Shown piece by piece: positions 24,660-36,705 of a stretch of DNA of 64,000 bases. A program made the translations under genes and the position numbers. The notes beneath the pieces were generated by a model. That model had not been told where the DNA came from. It worked only from the letters and a program-made list of their open reading frames with translations, and made no database searches. Within the stretch, counting starts at the first letter, position 1. Each line of letters starts with the position of its first letter. Origin of the DNA: Takifugu bimaculatus (Eukaryota > Chordata > Actinopteri > Tetraodontiformes > Tetraodontidae). Where the stretch lies: assembly GCA_004026145.2 (NCBI GenBank), contig CP034977.1:7578239-7642238 (forward strand), read 5' to 3'.

Positions 24660-27134
24660 ATCAGCTGTGAGGACGAGTTAAAGTGTCGACTGTGTGGCTT
24701 CCGTTTGATCCACAATTGATAATTAAAGGTCTGGGGTGAAACACGGATCCTCGTCTTGTCTCGTGTCTTAACTGCTTCTTTTCCATTCATACTTGTAGGT
24801 TTTAATATTTCACTCTGAGCTGGAGCAATTATCATTCCTGAATCATCTGAACTGCCATGGCAACAGCTTGCTGATGTCAGCCAGGAGAATAAATAAATGA
24901 AACCCTTGAAACATCTGCCTTTTGCTGAGAATTGTGGTTACAACTTATCAATACAACTAACCACTGATGGAATGTAACTAAATCCCTGTGAATGATTTCC
25001 ACATCTGATTAGTTTCATTTTATATTTTACTTCCACTCTGCGATGTTTTTAAACTGACCAGTGTTACTTTGCTTGTAAAGGAAGAGCATATTGGAGTTTT
25101 ATTCACATTTGCAAACACCTAAACACAAAATTTAGTTCCCAGACTTTTGCAGCAAGTTATACTAGTTTAACAGGTTGGCCCTTAAAGTACTTTTGTCTTC
25201 TGCTACTTCCTGATCGAAATACATTTAATCCGTTTTATTATTTCGCAATCGGTTGATGTTTGTATCCGAGATGATACAGAAGTAAAACTTTTTAAAAGAT
25301 TTTTTAAAATACTTTTTTACAAGCGTCTAATCTGGCCCCAGAATCACAATGCTCCAGCAAAAGCTGCAGTCAAGTCTCCAAATCTTGCTGAATATGTATC
25401 ATCGTCCATATTCATCAGGTCAAATTTGTCTATTGTTGAATATTTACTAGACTAAAGAGTAAATGCATTCAAAATTCTGAGTTGGTAGAGGAGCAAAACT
25501 TCTCTGCACCAGATTTCAACAAAAGGAATCACTCATTTACTCGATTACTCAACACCAACGTTGCTAGGATACCTGAGGAATTGCCCCAAAAAACCTACAT
25601 TCAAGTAGAATTTTCATCTCAGACGCATTCGGAATATTGGTGAAGCTGCTCATAAACTCTGGAAAAACCTCTGAAATGTGTTCGACACTTGCTCACCTCC
25701 ACTTGCCGCGTGAGGAGGACCGTGCACGGCTGTTCCAGGTCTCCTCGCAGGAGATGATGCATCAGTGTTCTGCACTGCAGACAAACGTGGAGGGACTAAC
25801 AGCCATTCAGACATCAGACTCTAAGCTCTTAATCCTACAGTCAGATTTGATCGTGGTGAGACGAAAACCTTCAAATTGCACTTGATACATATACCCAAGC
25901 ATGTGGCAGCGCTTTGTTGCCATAGCAACAACAACTAGAGTTGTCTTCTGCGTTGACTCCTGCCTCAGCTGCTGTGGTTCACCCGGTGTCACCTGCAGAC
26001 TCTAAGTTGATGCGTGCGGTGACTCTAAGAATGCTCTCATTACTGACAATCCTGGAAATTTAATTAAAAAATACTGTCACTTTGTTTCCTGGTGTACAAG
26101 GACACGGATGTGCGCAGGTTAGCTTAGCTTGGTAGTTTACTGTTAGTGTCAAACTGATGGAGTAAAAGACTGTAACAGTTAATTAATGAGGGTGTTAAAA
26201 GGTCACAGGGTTGATGTGCAACATTTCTGGTGCGCTCGGATGGTTCTTTCTCAAAAGTATCCTATTTTCGAGACAGAGTGCCAATGAAGAGCTTACACAG
26301 GGTGTTGTCAGGTTGTACCTGACAGCTTCTCAATACAGCGCGACGCTATCGATCCGTGCAATCACTACAGCGGCAGATTCTACCCCTTTACTGGAAATCA
26401 AAGATCTGGACATGGACTTAGCATATGCTAATGTGTTCCAGAGCAGTTGATGGAGTTTCCATACACAGTTCTGTGTATCTGGGCAAACAAGGCGTCCAAT
26501 CATCTCTTCATTTAGAGTGTTGAAGATTGCAAAAATCTGTAATTGGTGAATAGATGAGCACGTGTTAATGAAACGGATAATTTAATTTATGGCTGGTTGC
26601 CATTACTCACTATATTGTAGAGCAATGATTTGGTATCTGTCAGGATTTGCAGTGTAGTGAAAATGAAGCGTAACAGTTGGAGAAATACTACTTAAGTTTT
26701 TATTTTTTCAAGATTTAGCTGTGATTGATGTTCCCCCTATCTTCCGTAATCAACTAATAGAAGAAATTTAATTCAATCTGGCAGCCTCTGAAAGACTTAC
26801 ATCCCCTATTTAAGGGCTTCAAAAACTGCTCGGTGAAAAACTACCCCCCAGAAACAATGACTTCAGAACTTGGATGATCTGAAACAATGAAACGCGAACA
26901 GTGGATTTCATCTGCATGATTGTATTAAATTAAATTAAACCCCTGAGAAGAAGGTGTGTAAAGGACAAGCAGGGCAGCGGCAGCGGCAGTGGCACCGGCA
27001 GCCTGCATATTTCCAGGATGTGTGTCATCCAGGCCAGTTCAGACCATGATGTCACAGTGGCGCTGACGTATTCTGCATTCAAGTAACGATGACCACCAGG
27101 AAGGTTGTGGCTCAGCAGGCTGCTTAATATCGCC

Positions 27135-27203
27135 CCATCCATCCATCCATCCATCCATCCATCCATCCATCCATCCATCCATCCATCCATCCATCCATCC
27201 ATC
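27135..27203. repeat. (CCAT)n tetranucleotide array
   Basis: About 17 perfect units. It makes open frames repeating WMDG on the opposite strand, which are artefacts. Confidence 0.97.
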
Positions 27204-27669
27204 TGTAGCATCTGCTGCTGTTAATGTGGGGGTGGGGACACTCAGACACCAGTTTGTGTTCCTGTGTGTGTGCGTGTGTATTATGGAAAACAAATACGGA
27301 GTGTGGGTGTTTTGCATGGACATGCACCTGCCATGCTCTGTAAATACTGATGGTGAGACAGTGCCGGGGGGGTGAGGGCAGGGGTGTGCTCATTAAACCA
27401 CACTGTGTGTCAATGTGGGCAGGAAAAATGGGGGAGGGGGAGAGAAACAGAGTCAGTTCTTCTTGTCTGCCACACCCGGCCCTCTTGCCTCTTTTCTTCT
27501 CTCTCCCTATTCCTCTCTCTCTCTCTCTTCCTATTCCTCTTTCTCTTTCCCTCGCTCTCTCTTACTCCTCCTCCTCTGCTCTTCTGGTCTATCTGCTGGT
27601 GTTTCCATGAGAACAGAGTGAGCTGCGTTTCGGGGGGAGTAGTGGTAGTGAGGGTGATGTGGCTTAAAT

Positions 27670-27712
27670 GCGCGCGCGCGTGTGTGAGTGTGCGCGCACG
27701 TGTGTGTGTGTG
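27670..27712. repeat. Alternating CG/TG purine-pyrimidine tract
   Basis: (CG)n followed by (TG)n and CGCGCACGTG words. Such alternating tracts can adopt Z-DNA. It lies about 600 bases upstream of the gap43 start codon. Confidence 0.8.
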
Positions 27713-27986
27713 GCATCATCATCTTTCTCACATTGCTCCTGGCAGTGAGATGCTGCTGGCTGAGCCAAAAACCATCTTTGTGACATCGCCGTGGCAATTT
27801 GGAAACAGTCATTAAAGACTTGGAAAGTGAAAAGCGAGGGCAACATATGTATATGGCTGCACGCTTGATGAAAGGATGCGATGATACAGATGAGTGGATA
27901 AAGCAAATTGGAGGTACCCTTGCAGCTATTAAGGGAGAACCTTTTTTAGGGTGGGGCCGCATCTTGAAGTCAGGCAGAGAGACGAG

Positions 27987-28165
27987 GCGGGGAGGAAGGG
28001 AGGGAGGGAGGAGGGAGGGAGGGAGGGAGGGGTTTAAAGGGTGGGCTTACAGTCATTGTCAGTGAGAGCGAGAGAAAAAGAGAGAGAGGAGCAACTGAAG
28101 AAGGAGTGCAAGCAGACTGGGATGAGTAAAAGCACTGGGCAGCTTAGCTGTTGATACAGCCTGAA

Positions 28166-28199
<34 letters not shown>

Positions 28200-28225
28200 T
28201 GTGTGTGTGTGCGCGAGAGCGTGTG
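27987..28225 (+). promoter_or_regulatory. gap43: Polypurine region upstream of gap43 (GGGA and GA tracts)
   Basis: GGGA/GGAGG repeats (27987-28032), then GAGA-rich text (28063-28090), then a (GA)n(GT)n tract (28164-28211). All lie within about 320 bases upstream of the gap43 ATG. Mammalian GAP-43 promoters are known for homopurine-homopyrimidine elements and for lacking a standard TATA layout, so this is a credible core promoter/5' UTR region. A CAACTG E-box is at 28092-28097. The transcription start cannot be placed. Confidence 0.5.
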
Positions 28226-28308
28226 AGAGAGAAGTGAAAAATTGAGGAGCAAACTCAAGGGAAGAAAGAAGCAGAGCATCAAAAGGGAGGATAGAACCAA
28301 CTTGAACC

Positions 28309-29773
28309 ATGCTGTGCTGCATAAGAAGAACCAAACCGGTAAAGTGAACCGATTTTATTCTGATCTTTGGCGTGACTGAAATGACGTGTCTCCACTCTGA
28401 ACTTTGTGAGTGCCGGAGCAGGAGGTGGTGCTGATGGTGCCGGTGGTGGGGTGGTGATGGTGGGGTGGTGCTGGTGGTGGGGTGGTGATGGTGGGGTGGT
28501 GCTGGTGGTGCTGGTGGAAATGTTTGCCATTTCCTCGGACTGGAGCCTGGCCGTCTTGATGCAGACACACCTATAGCTAATACGATTACCCCACATGAAT
28601 AATGCTCCCACAGTCCCTCTCTGGCGCTACGTGCACATGGGTTTGGGTGTGTAACCGGATCTTGGACATCCCCTCATATTGATCAAGCACTTAACAAAAA
28701 AGTGAAAGAGCATCGAGCACATTGCAAAACTGAAATATAGTCCGAACACGTTGGTGCTCCTTTAAACAGCTTACGAGCTCCTAATTGATGGGTCTTAATA
28801 CCTTTCTTTTTCACTTGTGCTGAAGTGGGAAGTAAATTTCCACAGTGAAAAAAAAAGGGCGGGGTACAGATAGAACGAGCAGCACCATCATGTCAGCAGC
28901 CTCGGGGGGATACAATGGGAATAAATGAGCATAAATGGATTATCACAGCCCTCCAGCCTTATAAGTGGCTGCTGTCAATGGAGGCTAGTATGGGGTGTGT
29001 ACTTATTTAAAGGTTGCAGAATGATTTAAAAAATAAAAAGGAGCGGGTGGGCCTCGGCAGCAGAGAGGAGCTGCTGTCACCGGTGTCTTAAATGTTAGTG
29101 TGGATGAGTCACGTTAGCTCTGAACAAAAGCTTCCCTTTTGAATTTGCAGGGCGGAGAGTTGCTGTTGTACAATGAGATTGTAGGGAAGAACAGTAAAAT
29201 GGAGGTAAAAAAAAACCCTCAACTCAGATGAGGATGGAGGTAGGGAGGTACGGGGGGAGGTGGGGACATGCAACAAAGCAGAAATGAGCTTGTAGAGAGA
29301 GATGCAGGTGGAAGCAGCCGGCGCGCTGCAGCCATGTGGGTGAGGCACCGGCTTTTTCCCACAGATCTTTGTCGCTGCATTCTAAGCAGTTACACAAGCA
29401 CTTATCCTCCCGCTGCTGCTTTTCAGGACCACAGAGACAGATGAGTCCAGACAGACTTGTGCTACTTCATGGTCGGATGAGCAAAAAGCCGGCCGGTCCT
29501 GCCGTCGTGGACGTTTAAGTGCTGTTGCAACATCTCCTCCCTGGGAGTGGCTGCTAGTGTTTCATTTATGTCTGCCGGCTGTATTTTTAGCTTTAGGACT
29601 GATTTTACTCGTCCTTACCACGGAATGGAGGGAAAGATGAAGCACAGGCACGTCCTCATCCACCTTTAGGCCTGCACAGAAGCGAGCATCTTCTCAACCT
29701 CCGCCCAGATCCTGCTCAACGTCCAGACCCCGTCTGTCTGTTTCTGTATGAACCCAAAGACCCGAGCACGTCC

Positions 29774-29807
<34 letters not shown>

Positions 29808-32800
29808 TTCTCCTCATCCTCGCCCCCTCATTCCCTCCGTGAGTCGAGCGGTGGACCACGAGCTTTTGTTCAGGCAGAGTCGCTGTAATTGAATTAAAGG
29901 CAGCTCCAGAGGATGGAACGATCAGCCGCTGATCAGCCGGCGTTCTTTACACACCGGAAACAGAGAGGAGAAGTGTTGGTGGAGGTGAGGAATGGAGGGA
30001 GTCACCACCTGAGACTCCCTTCCCTCATCTGCAGGAGCTAGCCGGCTGAAAGGGTGTGGTGCTCCGAGAGAGAGCCAGGGAGAGAGAGGGAGAGAAAGAG
30101 AGAGAGAGGGAGAGAGAGGGAGAGACATAAATCAGACAGACATCATGAAACCACGCTGGGTTTTTAGGAGAGCTTACTGGGACTGAACCACACATCCACT
30201 TCTTCACCTCTTTTAATGAATCAGCGCTCAGAATCTGAAACGCACATTTCCCCAACAGGCAAGGAACATTCATCTCTGTCAGAATCGGTCCATTAATGAT
30301 TATATTTGTGTAATTATGAGTATTAGGACTGCTGCAGCGTAACCATTGCTGATGTCATCTGCTCTATTAACAAACTGTCAGCGACAGGCGTGGCTGCTTA
30401 TCCACATGTTGGCATTTTGGAAACAGGGGTCCCGTTGACACAGATATGGTGAAATCTGGGATCCATAAAAATAAAAAACATGTTAATTTGCTAAATTTGG
30501 TGGATTTCTAATGTCTATGAGCTGGAAAAAGTGAGTATTTTAACAAATATTTCAGGGTTGAATGATGAAGCCAAACTGCCTGAAGCCTTACGAATTTATC
30601 ACAAACTTATTGCTGTTTGAGTTTCCGAACAATCGCAACAATCCGATCAGGAATTCTGAAAACCTGTAAAAAAAAAAAATGCTTGGGATGTTCCCCATGT
30701 TTGATTTCGGCCACTGACGGAGAAATCCCTCATGAAAGGGATCAAATCAACTTGGCTTGCTTGGCGTACCAAGGTCACGCAAACACATGTGAATTAATGT
30801 ATGCATTCCTTAATAATTCCCCCCCACTCCCCAAAAGTCACCCATGGAACGGAGCTGTGGGATTGTTACTGTGCATCGCTGCTGGGGGATGGGGTGTTAT
30901 CATGGATCTGGCGGGTGTGGTTCTCAGCCCACCCAAGGACACAGACACCGCTGACATAAGAATTGGGCACATATTTATCACTTTAGCAGAAAGGACGCAT
31001 GCCCCCACCCCCCTGCTGCTCATCCATTTCACTAGACCTGCGAATTATTGCACGTTCATACTCTGAACGGACAGATTCCTGAACAACGTCCTGTCGAGTT
31101 TTTAGAACTTTTCATTTTTAGGCCTCCTTGTAATCCAAACAGTGGTGCTAAAAATGACTAATTAAGGCGCTTTGAGCAGAATGCCCGGCTGCAGAGCCTG
31201 GATGAGCGTGCACCCGGTAGCTTGGGGAGGCGCCGCTGTATTTATGAATGAAATTGTGCTGCAACAGAACGCGAGTGGAGCAGAACCTGCAGGACTGAGA
31301 ACGTGACCAGGGTTCACTTTCTGCTCAGAGGCGTTGCTCTTTTGGCCCCCCTGCAGTCGCTGCATAGCAGGCGAATGATATATAAGAACACACCAGCGTC
31401 ACAGGTGATTTATTTTTATTAAGAATTATTAATAAGTGTGTGTATTTTAAGAAAATGAATGAGACAAATCTATCCTCATTTATTAATTAAATACTATGTA
31501 AATTCAGTGTCATATTTGAACCCACAACCGTGTCAGTAATGGGAATGATGTGATCTATGATGACATCACTGAGCACTCCGCTCATATTTTACCCCATTTG
31601 TACTCCAGTGACAGCCCCCCCCCCCTTCAGTATGATGTCATGTACCCAGTATTCCCAATCTCTCTCATCCATCTTTTCTCTTTCTGACTGACTCACTGCA
31701 AGCGGCCAGTAAGTAATTCTATTTAGAGTTAAGTGCTCGGGTCAGACTTTTTGGCAATTGTAACCACCTATGAGATCAGCTGTAATAAAATCTTAAAGGA
31801 GTCACTGGAGACCAGTGGATTTTAAAGAACAGCGGCTGCTGCTTTGTGTTTTAATAGGCCGACACTTCATATAGTCTTTATCTGCTGGCCGGACGCACCG
31901 TCCTGGACCCACGCCGAAAAGGCGAAATGTATTTTTTATAACATTGCGCGGCAGCAAATAGATTGGAAAAGTTATTATGGTTTGTAGGAAGAGGTGAGGC
32001 CGGATTTACAGCCTGGACCTTGAGCATGTCGGTGAGGAAAGGTGAAGGAGCTGGATGGAATGACTTCATGTGCCTTGGCCCCTGCTCTAATATTAGACTG
32101 ACAGACTGACCCTGAAGAAGACATGTTGCTTTAAAGCTCCTGGGCTTTTAAATCAAGTCAGAGAATAAAAAGTAAAAAACAAACAATCAATAAAACTGCA
32201 ATAATATTTTTGGGGTTATATTTTTTCGAATGAAACCAAACATGCAATGTTTCTCAATTTAGACTCTCTTTAATCTGACTACACGGTGTAATCCGATCGC
32301 ATTGATGGGGTCAATAAATAATCACTCTGAGAGTTTCAGGATTTTCTTTTGATCATGCTGGGAGAAGCGAGCACCTTGGGCAGATTGATCAGAGCAGCGG
32401 TCACCTGAATATGTAACGGAGAACGTCCTTGTCCTCATAGACGATTAACATTTCCTCTCATTAAAAATCACCCTCGCTCTCCCCCACCTCTCTCTCCCTT
32501 TTCTTCCTTCCTCTGTCCTCCCATCCCCGTCCACACCCCTCCCCTCTCACTGTCCACCCCCCTCCTGAATGGTAAATTCCTCTTGGCCTGTACCCCAGAG
32601 GGGTCAGGTGCGCTGCCAGTCAGGGTGACATAAAGTCTTTCATAGCAGCATCCATCAGACAGCACAGTGATGAGTTAGCACTCTGGTTGTCACGGTAACC
32701 TTTGATGGTTGTGTTGGGGTGGGCTGGGGGGGGGGGGGGGCGATGGTGGGTATGGCAGGGAATGCTGAGGAGAGCAGCTTGTCTCCTAGCAGCCAGGGAG

Positions 32801-34732
32801 TTTTTAAACGCTTTCATCTGTTCCTGTTTGAAAATGTCCCGATGTTGGAGGGAAAACCTGACAGAGATAAATGTCATGTTATTTATTTATTTAATCATTT
32901 ATGTTCAACAATGCCTGCGCCGCACTTGGGTTTTTCCCTTTTTTTATCCCAGCTTTTTGAATACTTTGTGTTTGCCTCATGTTACCCCCTCACATTTAAG
33001 TGAAGGCGCACCTTTGAAGCTCCGTACTGGCTGAACTGGCTCTTCTTCACCCGCTTTAAAAATTTATTTTTTTAAATTTGGCTGTTTTGCTCAAAATGTG
33101 CGGATTTGTTTTTCTTTGCCACTTTATGTTCATCATCCCATTCTTTGATTTGATTTGCTTTCTTTTCATTAGATTTATATGACTCATAGCACAAGCCACA
33201 ATTTGATGGAGAGCCACTGTGTGGATCCACTTATCCAAGGTAATGAGATGGGCCCAACCTCAGTATTCCACTGTTCCGTCCTCTTCCTCAGCCTGCTCTT
33301 CCTTCAGCCCTAAACCAGTCCTGAACCCTCACCCACATCTTACCACTCTGACTCCCCAGTATGAGCAGAATAAAACTGCTTTCACAGAATAACGTTTGTC
33401 TTTGTTTTCTGATTTAATATTCCTCTTCAATTCCTGGTTAATGATTTATATTTACTTTCCTTTATGTTAATATTCTGAGTGCTTTTCAAAGTTTTCTTTC
33501 CTTTTAATCAATTCTCTTTTTTTGGGACAAAAACAAACGAACAAAACAGAAATCCGATTAATTTATTTAATCTATATAATTGTAGGCATTTTTGAAGCAA
33601 CAAAAATGCTCTTCTGTCGAAATCAAAAGATGCATGCAGCAGTATTTTGGGTAACCAGTACACTACATTATTGCATGTGTGGTTATGGTATCTTTTCTTT
33701 ATCTTCAGGTGGAGAAGAACGAGGACGCTGACCAGAAGATTGAACAGGATGGAACCACCAACAAACCTGAAGACAAAGCCCACAAGGCTGCCACCAAAAT
33801 ACAGGCCAGCTTTCGTGGACACATAACTCGGAAAAAGATGAAAGATGGCGAGAAAGAGAAGGACGGAGACAGTCCTGCTGCTGCAGAGGAGGCCACAGAG
33901 GGAGGAGAGGAGGTGCAGAAAGCAGAGGGGAGAGCAGAAGATGAATGGCGAAGTGGCTCCAGAAGAAGGAGAGGCTAAGAAAGAGGAGGAGACGAGCCAA
34001 GCCAAAAGCCCGGTGGCAGAAAAACCGGCTAACTCTCCTGCAGGAGCAGCTACATCTCCCGCTGCGCCTCCCACCACGGAGCCCCAGAAACAGGAGTCAA
34101 AGCCGGAGGAGAAAACCGAGGAGAAGCCCAAAGAGGCAGATGCCAAGAGTCCTACCACAGCTACAGCCGTGGAGAAGAAGGAGGAGAAGGAGCAAAGTGA
34201 GGAGAAACAGGAGGAGGCCAGACAAGCCGACGTGCCTGCTGCTGTCAGTCAGACAGCTGAGGAGGAGGAGCCTAACCAAACAAAAGACCAAGCAGGTACC
34301 CCTCACACCTGGCACTGCTGCACAAAATCTCACTTTCACAATTGCACTTAAAATAAATCCAAGACAAACGATATTGTGAGTACGTGATACCGAAAATTCA
34401 GTCATGGTGCCCAACGTGGTCTCATTCCTCTGCTCTAGGAAGAGGGTCAGACAGGTAAGTTATTGATTGCATTCAGTCTGTGGTAGGTGGGAGTGGTACA
34501 CACTACAGAATTAAAAGGAAACTAGGTCATCTAGGCAGTGCTGTCTCCCTGTTGTCATAGTTACCATCTCAGTTGGGTAGCTGGCCTGCACGGTGTGGAG
34601 CAGCGATAACAGGTGCTCTGATTTCAATGAATGATTAATGATTCTGTCCGGTCACGATCCCAACCGGGGAGGTACGTCACCGTTAGAGCTGCTGGACAGG
34701 CGGTAATTAAAAATCTACCTCTGGCTACATCC

Positions 34733-34799
<67 letters not shown>

Positions 34800-34820
34800 C
34801 ATCTATCCATCTATCCATCC

Positions 34821-34907
<87 letters not shown>

Positions 34908-35566
34908 CACACATACCCACACACAAAGTCTAATCTCTAATGGGATGATGTCATGCTATGATCTCACCCCTTTCTATTCAAAGACCATGAGGTCATCATG
35001 ATGTAATCTACAAGAGCATTTTTTTCCTCTCTCTCCAAAATTTGTGGGACAACTCGTTTGTTCTATACGATAATGGGTTTTCTCTATTATGCAGGACAGC
35101 AGATGTTTGGGTGACTGCATGAAAGTCACAGCGGTTGTTGTTGTTGCACTTGACTGTCAACATCAGGTACATTGAGGAGAAGCAGCCCCCATTAGCAGCA
35201 CCCCCCTCTTTCATGATCTACATGTGGGGCATGAAGAATGTGCAGGTTTTTTCTGATAGTTTGAGTCAACATTGAGGATTTAAGCAGCTCCTATTCTTCT
35301 TGTTTTTCTTCTTGTCCTCATGTTCACTCCATCTGAGTGAATAAAGGAAAGACCAAGCTGTTCTATTAATGCTAACAGGATGTACCTATGCTTTTTTGTT
35401 TGAGCTTGAATATGTTACCTCAATCCTCATTATCTTCCTCTCCTTTCCTCATTGCCCCTCCGTTCTCCCTCCTCTTCCTCCAGATGCTGCAGAGGAGAGT
35501 AAAGCAGAGGAAGCCGCCCCAGCGGACACAGCGGCGGCTGGCGCCACCGAGTCCAAGGAAGAATAG
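28309..35566 (+). CDS. gap43: Neuromodulin (GAP-43), with an apparent one-base frameshift in exon 2
   Basis: Growth-cone protein of the inner plasma membrane that binds calmodulin and regulates axon growth and presynaptic function. Exons: 28309-28338 (MLCCIRRTKP), 33709-34295, 35484-35566. Cys3 and Cys4 are the palmitoylation pair. Exon 2 opens VEKNEDADQKIEQDG and carries the IQ motif AATKIQASFRGHITRKK, whose Ser (near residue 44) corresponds to the mammalian PKC site. An acidic, Ala/Glu/Lys-rich disordered region follows, including QADVPAAV, conserved with mammals. Exon 3 ends GATESKEE. The frame with the IQ motif runs to a stop near 33978. The conserved downstream region lies in the next frame, and one extra G in the run 33927-33930 explains both. 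Without it the protein would be about 232 residues (human 238). Confidence 0.92.
28421..28517 (+). repeat. GGTGGTG minisatellite in gap43 intron 1
   Basis: Imperfect units of GTGGTGATGG and GTGGTGCTGG with a clear 31-base higher-order period. The G-rich strand could form quadruplexes. It lies about 80 bases downstream of exon 1. Confidence 0.85.
30065..30125. repeat. (GA)n-rich tract
   Basis: GAGAGA and GGGAGAGA units in gap43 intron 1. Confidence 0.85.
33709..34295 (+). other. gap43: gap43 exon 2 with frame break
   Basis: Main coding exon. Its phase-0 start and phase-1 end require 3n+1 bases, but the length is 587 (3n+2). The IQ part ends at a spurious stop after an arginine run. The next frame continues with KMNGEVAPEEGEAKKEEE, clearly GAP-43-like. 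The break falls in GCAGAGGGGAGAG, a homopolymer context typical of indel errors. Confidence 0.88.
34296..35483 (+). other. gap43 intron 2
   Basis: Phase-1 intron, donor GTACCC and acceptor TTCCTCCAG. About 175 bases are an ATCT array. Nothing else is supported. Confidence 0.8.
34733..34908. repeat. (ATCT)n tetranucleotide array
   Basis: About 44 units of ATCT with a few ATCC interruptions near the middle. Probably highly polymorphic. Confidence 0.97.
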
Positions 35567-36261
35567 AATGAAATATCACCTCCAGAAAAAGAATGAAGAA
35601 TAACACAAGAAAAATCTGAAAGGTTGCTCTTTGCCTTTAAGAGGGCACTCCGTTTCTATTTGTTTGTCATTTTTTGTGTGGCAATGATTTTTCTCATGTT
35701 GGGGGAGTTTCCAGCGTGAAGTTTTTTGGCTCAAGCTCATACAGGAGGATGGGATGATGATGAAAAATGATTGTTACCTTGATGATGACGAGGATGGCGA
35801 TGAGGAGGATACACCTTCACTCTCTATTGCAAGTGAATCAGTGGTGGAGTGAACTCTCCCAACTGGATATTTCCACATCTAAATGCATTGCAAATGCGCC
35901 ACCGATTATTTGCATTGCAATGCACTTTCTTTCAACACGTTTTGCAAAATCCATAGTTCTCCAAATGCACGCACAAAAATAGCTGGTTTTAAAATGCAAA
36001 TCCTGTTTTCAACACAGAACAAGTGTGTTGAGAACACGTAGTTAATGTACTTCCATATGAGACAGAGAGTAGAATGTATGAACCAATGTGTGACATTTCC
36101 AGTTGGGCAGCTTTATCCAAACCCACACCCTTTAGAAGCTCTTTCATTCCCCCGCCTCGCTCCATTCTATTTGAGTTGCTCCAGCTCAGTTTACACACCC
36201 TTACAAACTCTGTTTACTCACGTATTCAGTAAAGGACCTGTTGTTATTGACCTGATCATAT

Positions 36262-36664
36262 AATAAACTATACTGTAGAAATCAGTTATAGTACTGATGA
36301 TTTGTGTTCAGACGACCAAACCTGAGAACAGTAGCATGAACCATCGAACCAGATGCATGATGGGAACTCTCCCTCCGAGAGGAACTTTTTCGCAGCCACA
36401 AAAACTTAAGAGCTGTGGCGGCTTCTTTTTGATGTCTTTGGTGTTGTTATGACAGTTTATATGAATTGGAAAAATAATCTTGCACTGATGTTATGACTAA
36501 AAAGATTAAAAAAAAAAATCAAACAAGCAAACAAAAATAAAACTTTTCCCATGTTCCAGTGAGTGCAATGTCAATTTCAACCTTATCAAGGAGTTTGAAC
36601 TTGTGAGAAAAAATATGAAAAAAACGACATAAAAATGGTTTCATTGTCTGTTTTCAAAAATAAA
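36262..36664 (+). terminator. gap43: gap43 candidate poly(A) signals
   Basis: AATAAA occurs at 36262-36267, 36536-36541 and 36659-36664, giving 3' UTRs of about 0.7-1.1 kb. The last one lies just before the telomere-like arrays, so transcription probably ends before them. Which signal is used cannot be told. Confidence 0.5.
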
Positions 36665-36705
36665 GCAAATGTGCCAATTACCATCACAAGCTGTGGAGTT
36701 TGTTT

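Larger units (their letters stand above)
24660..28308. other. Intergenic region between mpzl3 and gap43
   Basis: No supported gene. In human, JAML and sodium-channel beta genes follow MPZL3; I see no exons of these here. The region has a CCAT array, CT-rich and CG/TG tracts, and long purine tracts that run into the gap43 5' region. Confidence 0.6.
28339..33708 (+). other. gap43 intron 1
   Basis: Phase-0 intron, donor GTAAAG, acceptor ATCTTCAG, 5.4 kb, in the conserved position after codon 10. It holds a GGTGGTG minisatellite at its start and CT/GA tracts near 29779-29803 and 30065-30125. No other gene seen. Confidence 0.8.

Noticed and set aside
26930..27393. Open frames with WMDG repeats in several phases
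   Set aside because: Translation of the CCAT array.
24138..28308. jaml, scn2b or scn4b expected next to mpzl3 by human synteny
   Set aside because: No matching exon motifs were found between mpzl3 and gap43.
33508..34158. 216-codon minus-strand open frame
   Set aside because: Antisense shadow of the purine-rich gap43 exon 2. Its Leu/Ser/Phe-rich translation comes from Glu/Lys/Ala codons on the other strand.
34631..34933. Open frame of repeated YLSI (also at 38611-39084)
   Set aside because: Translation of ATCT tetranucleotide arrays.
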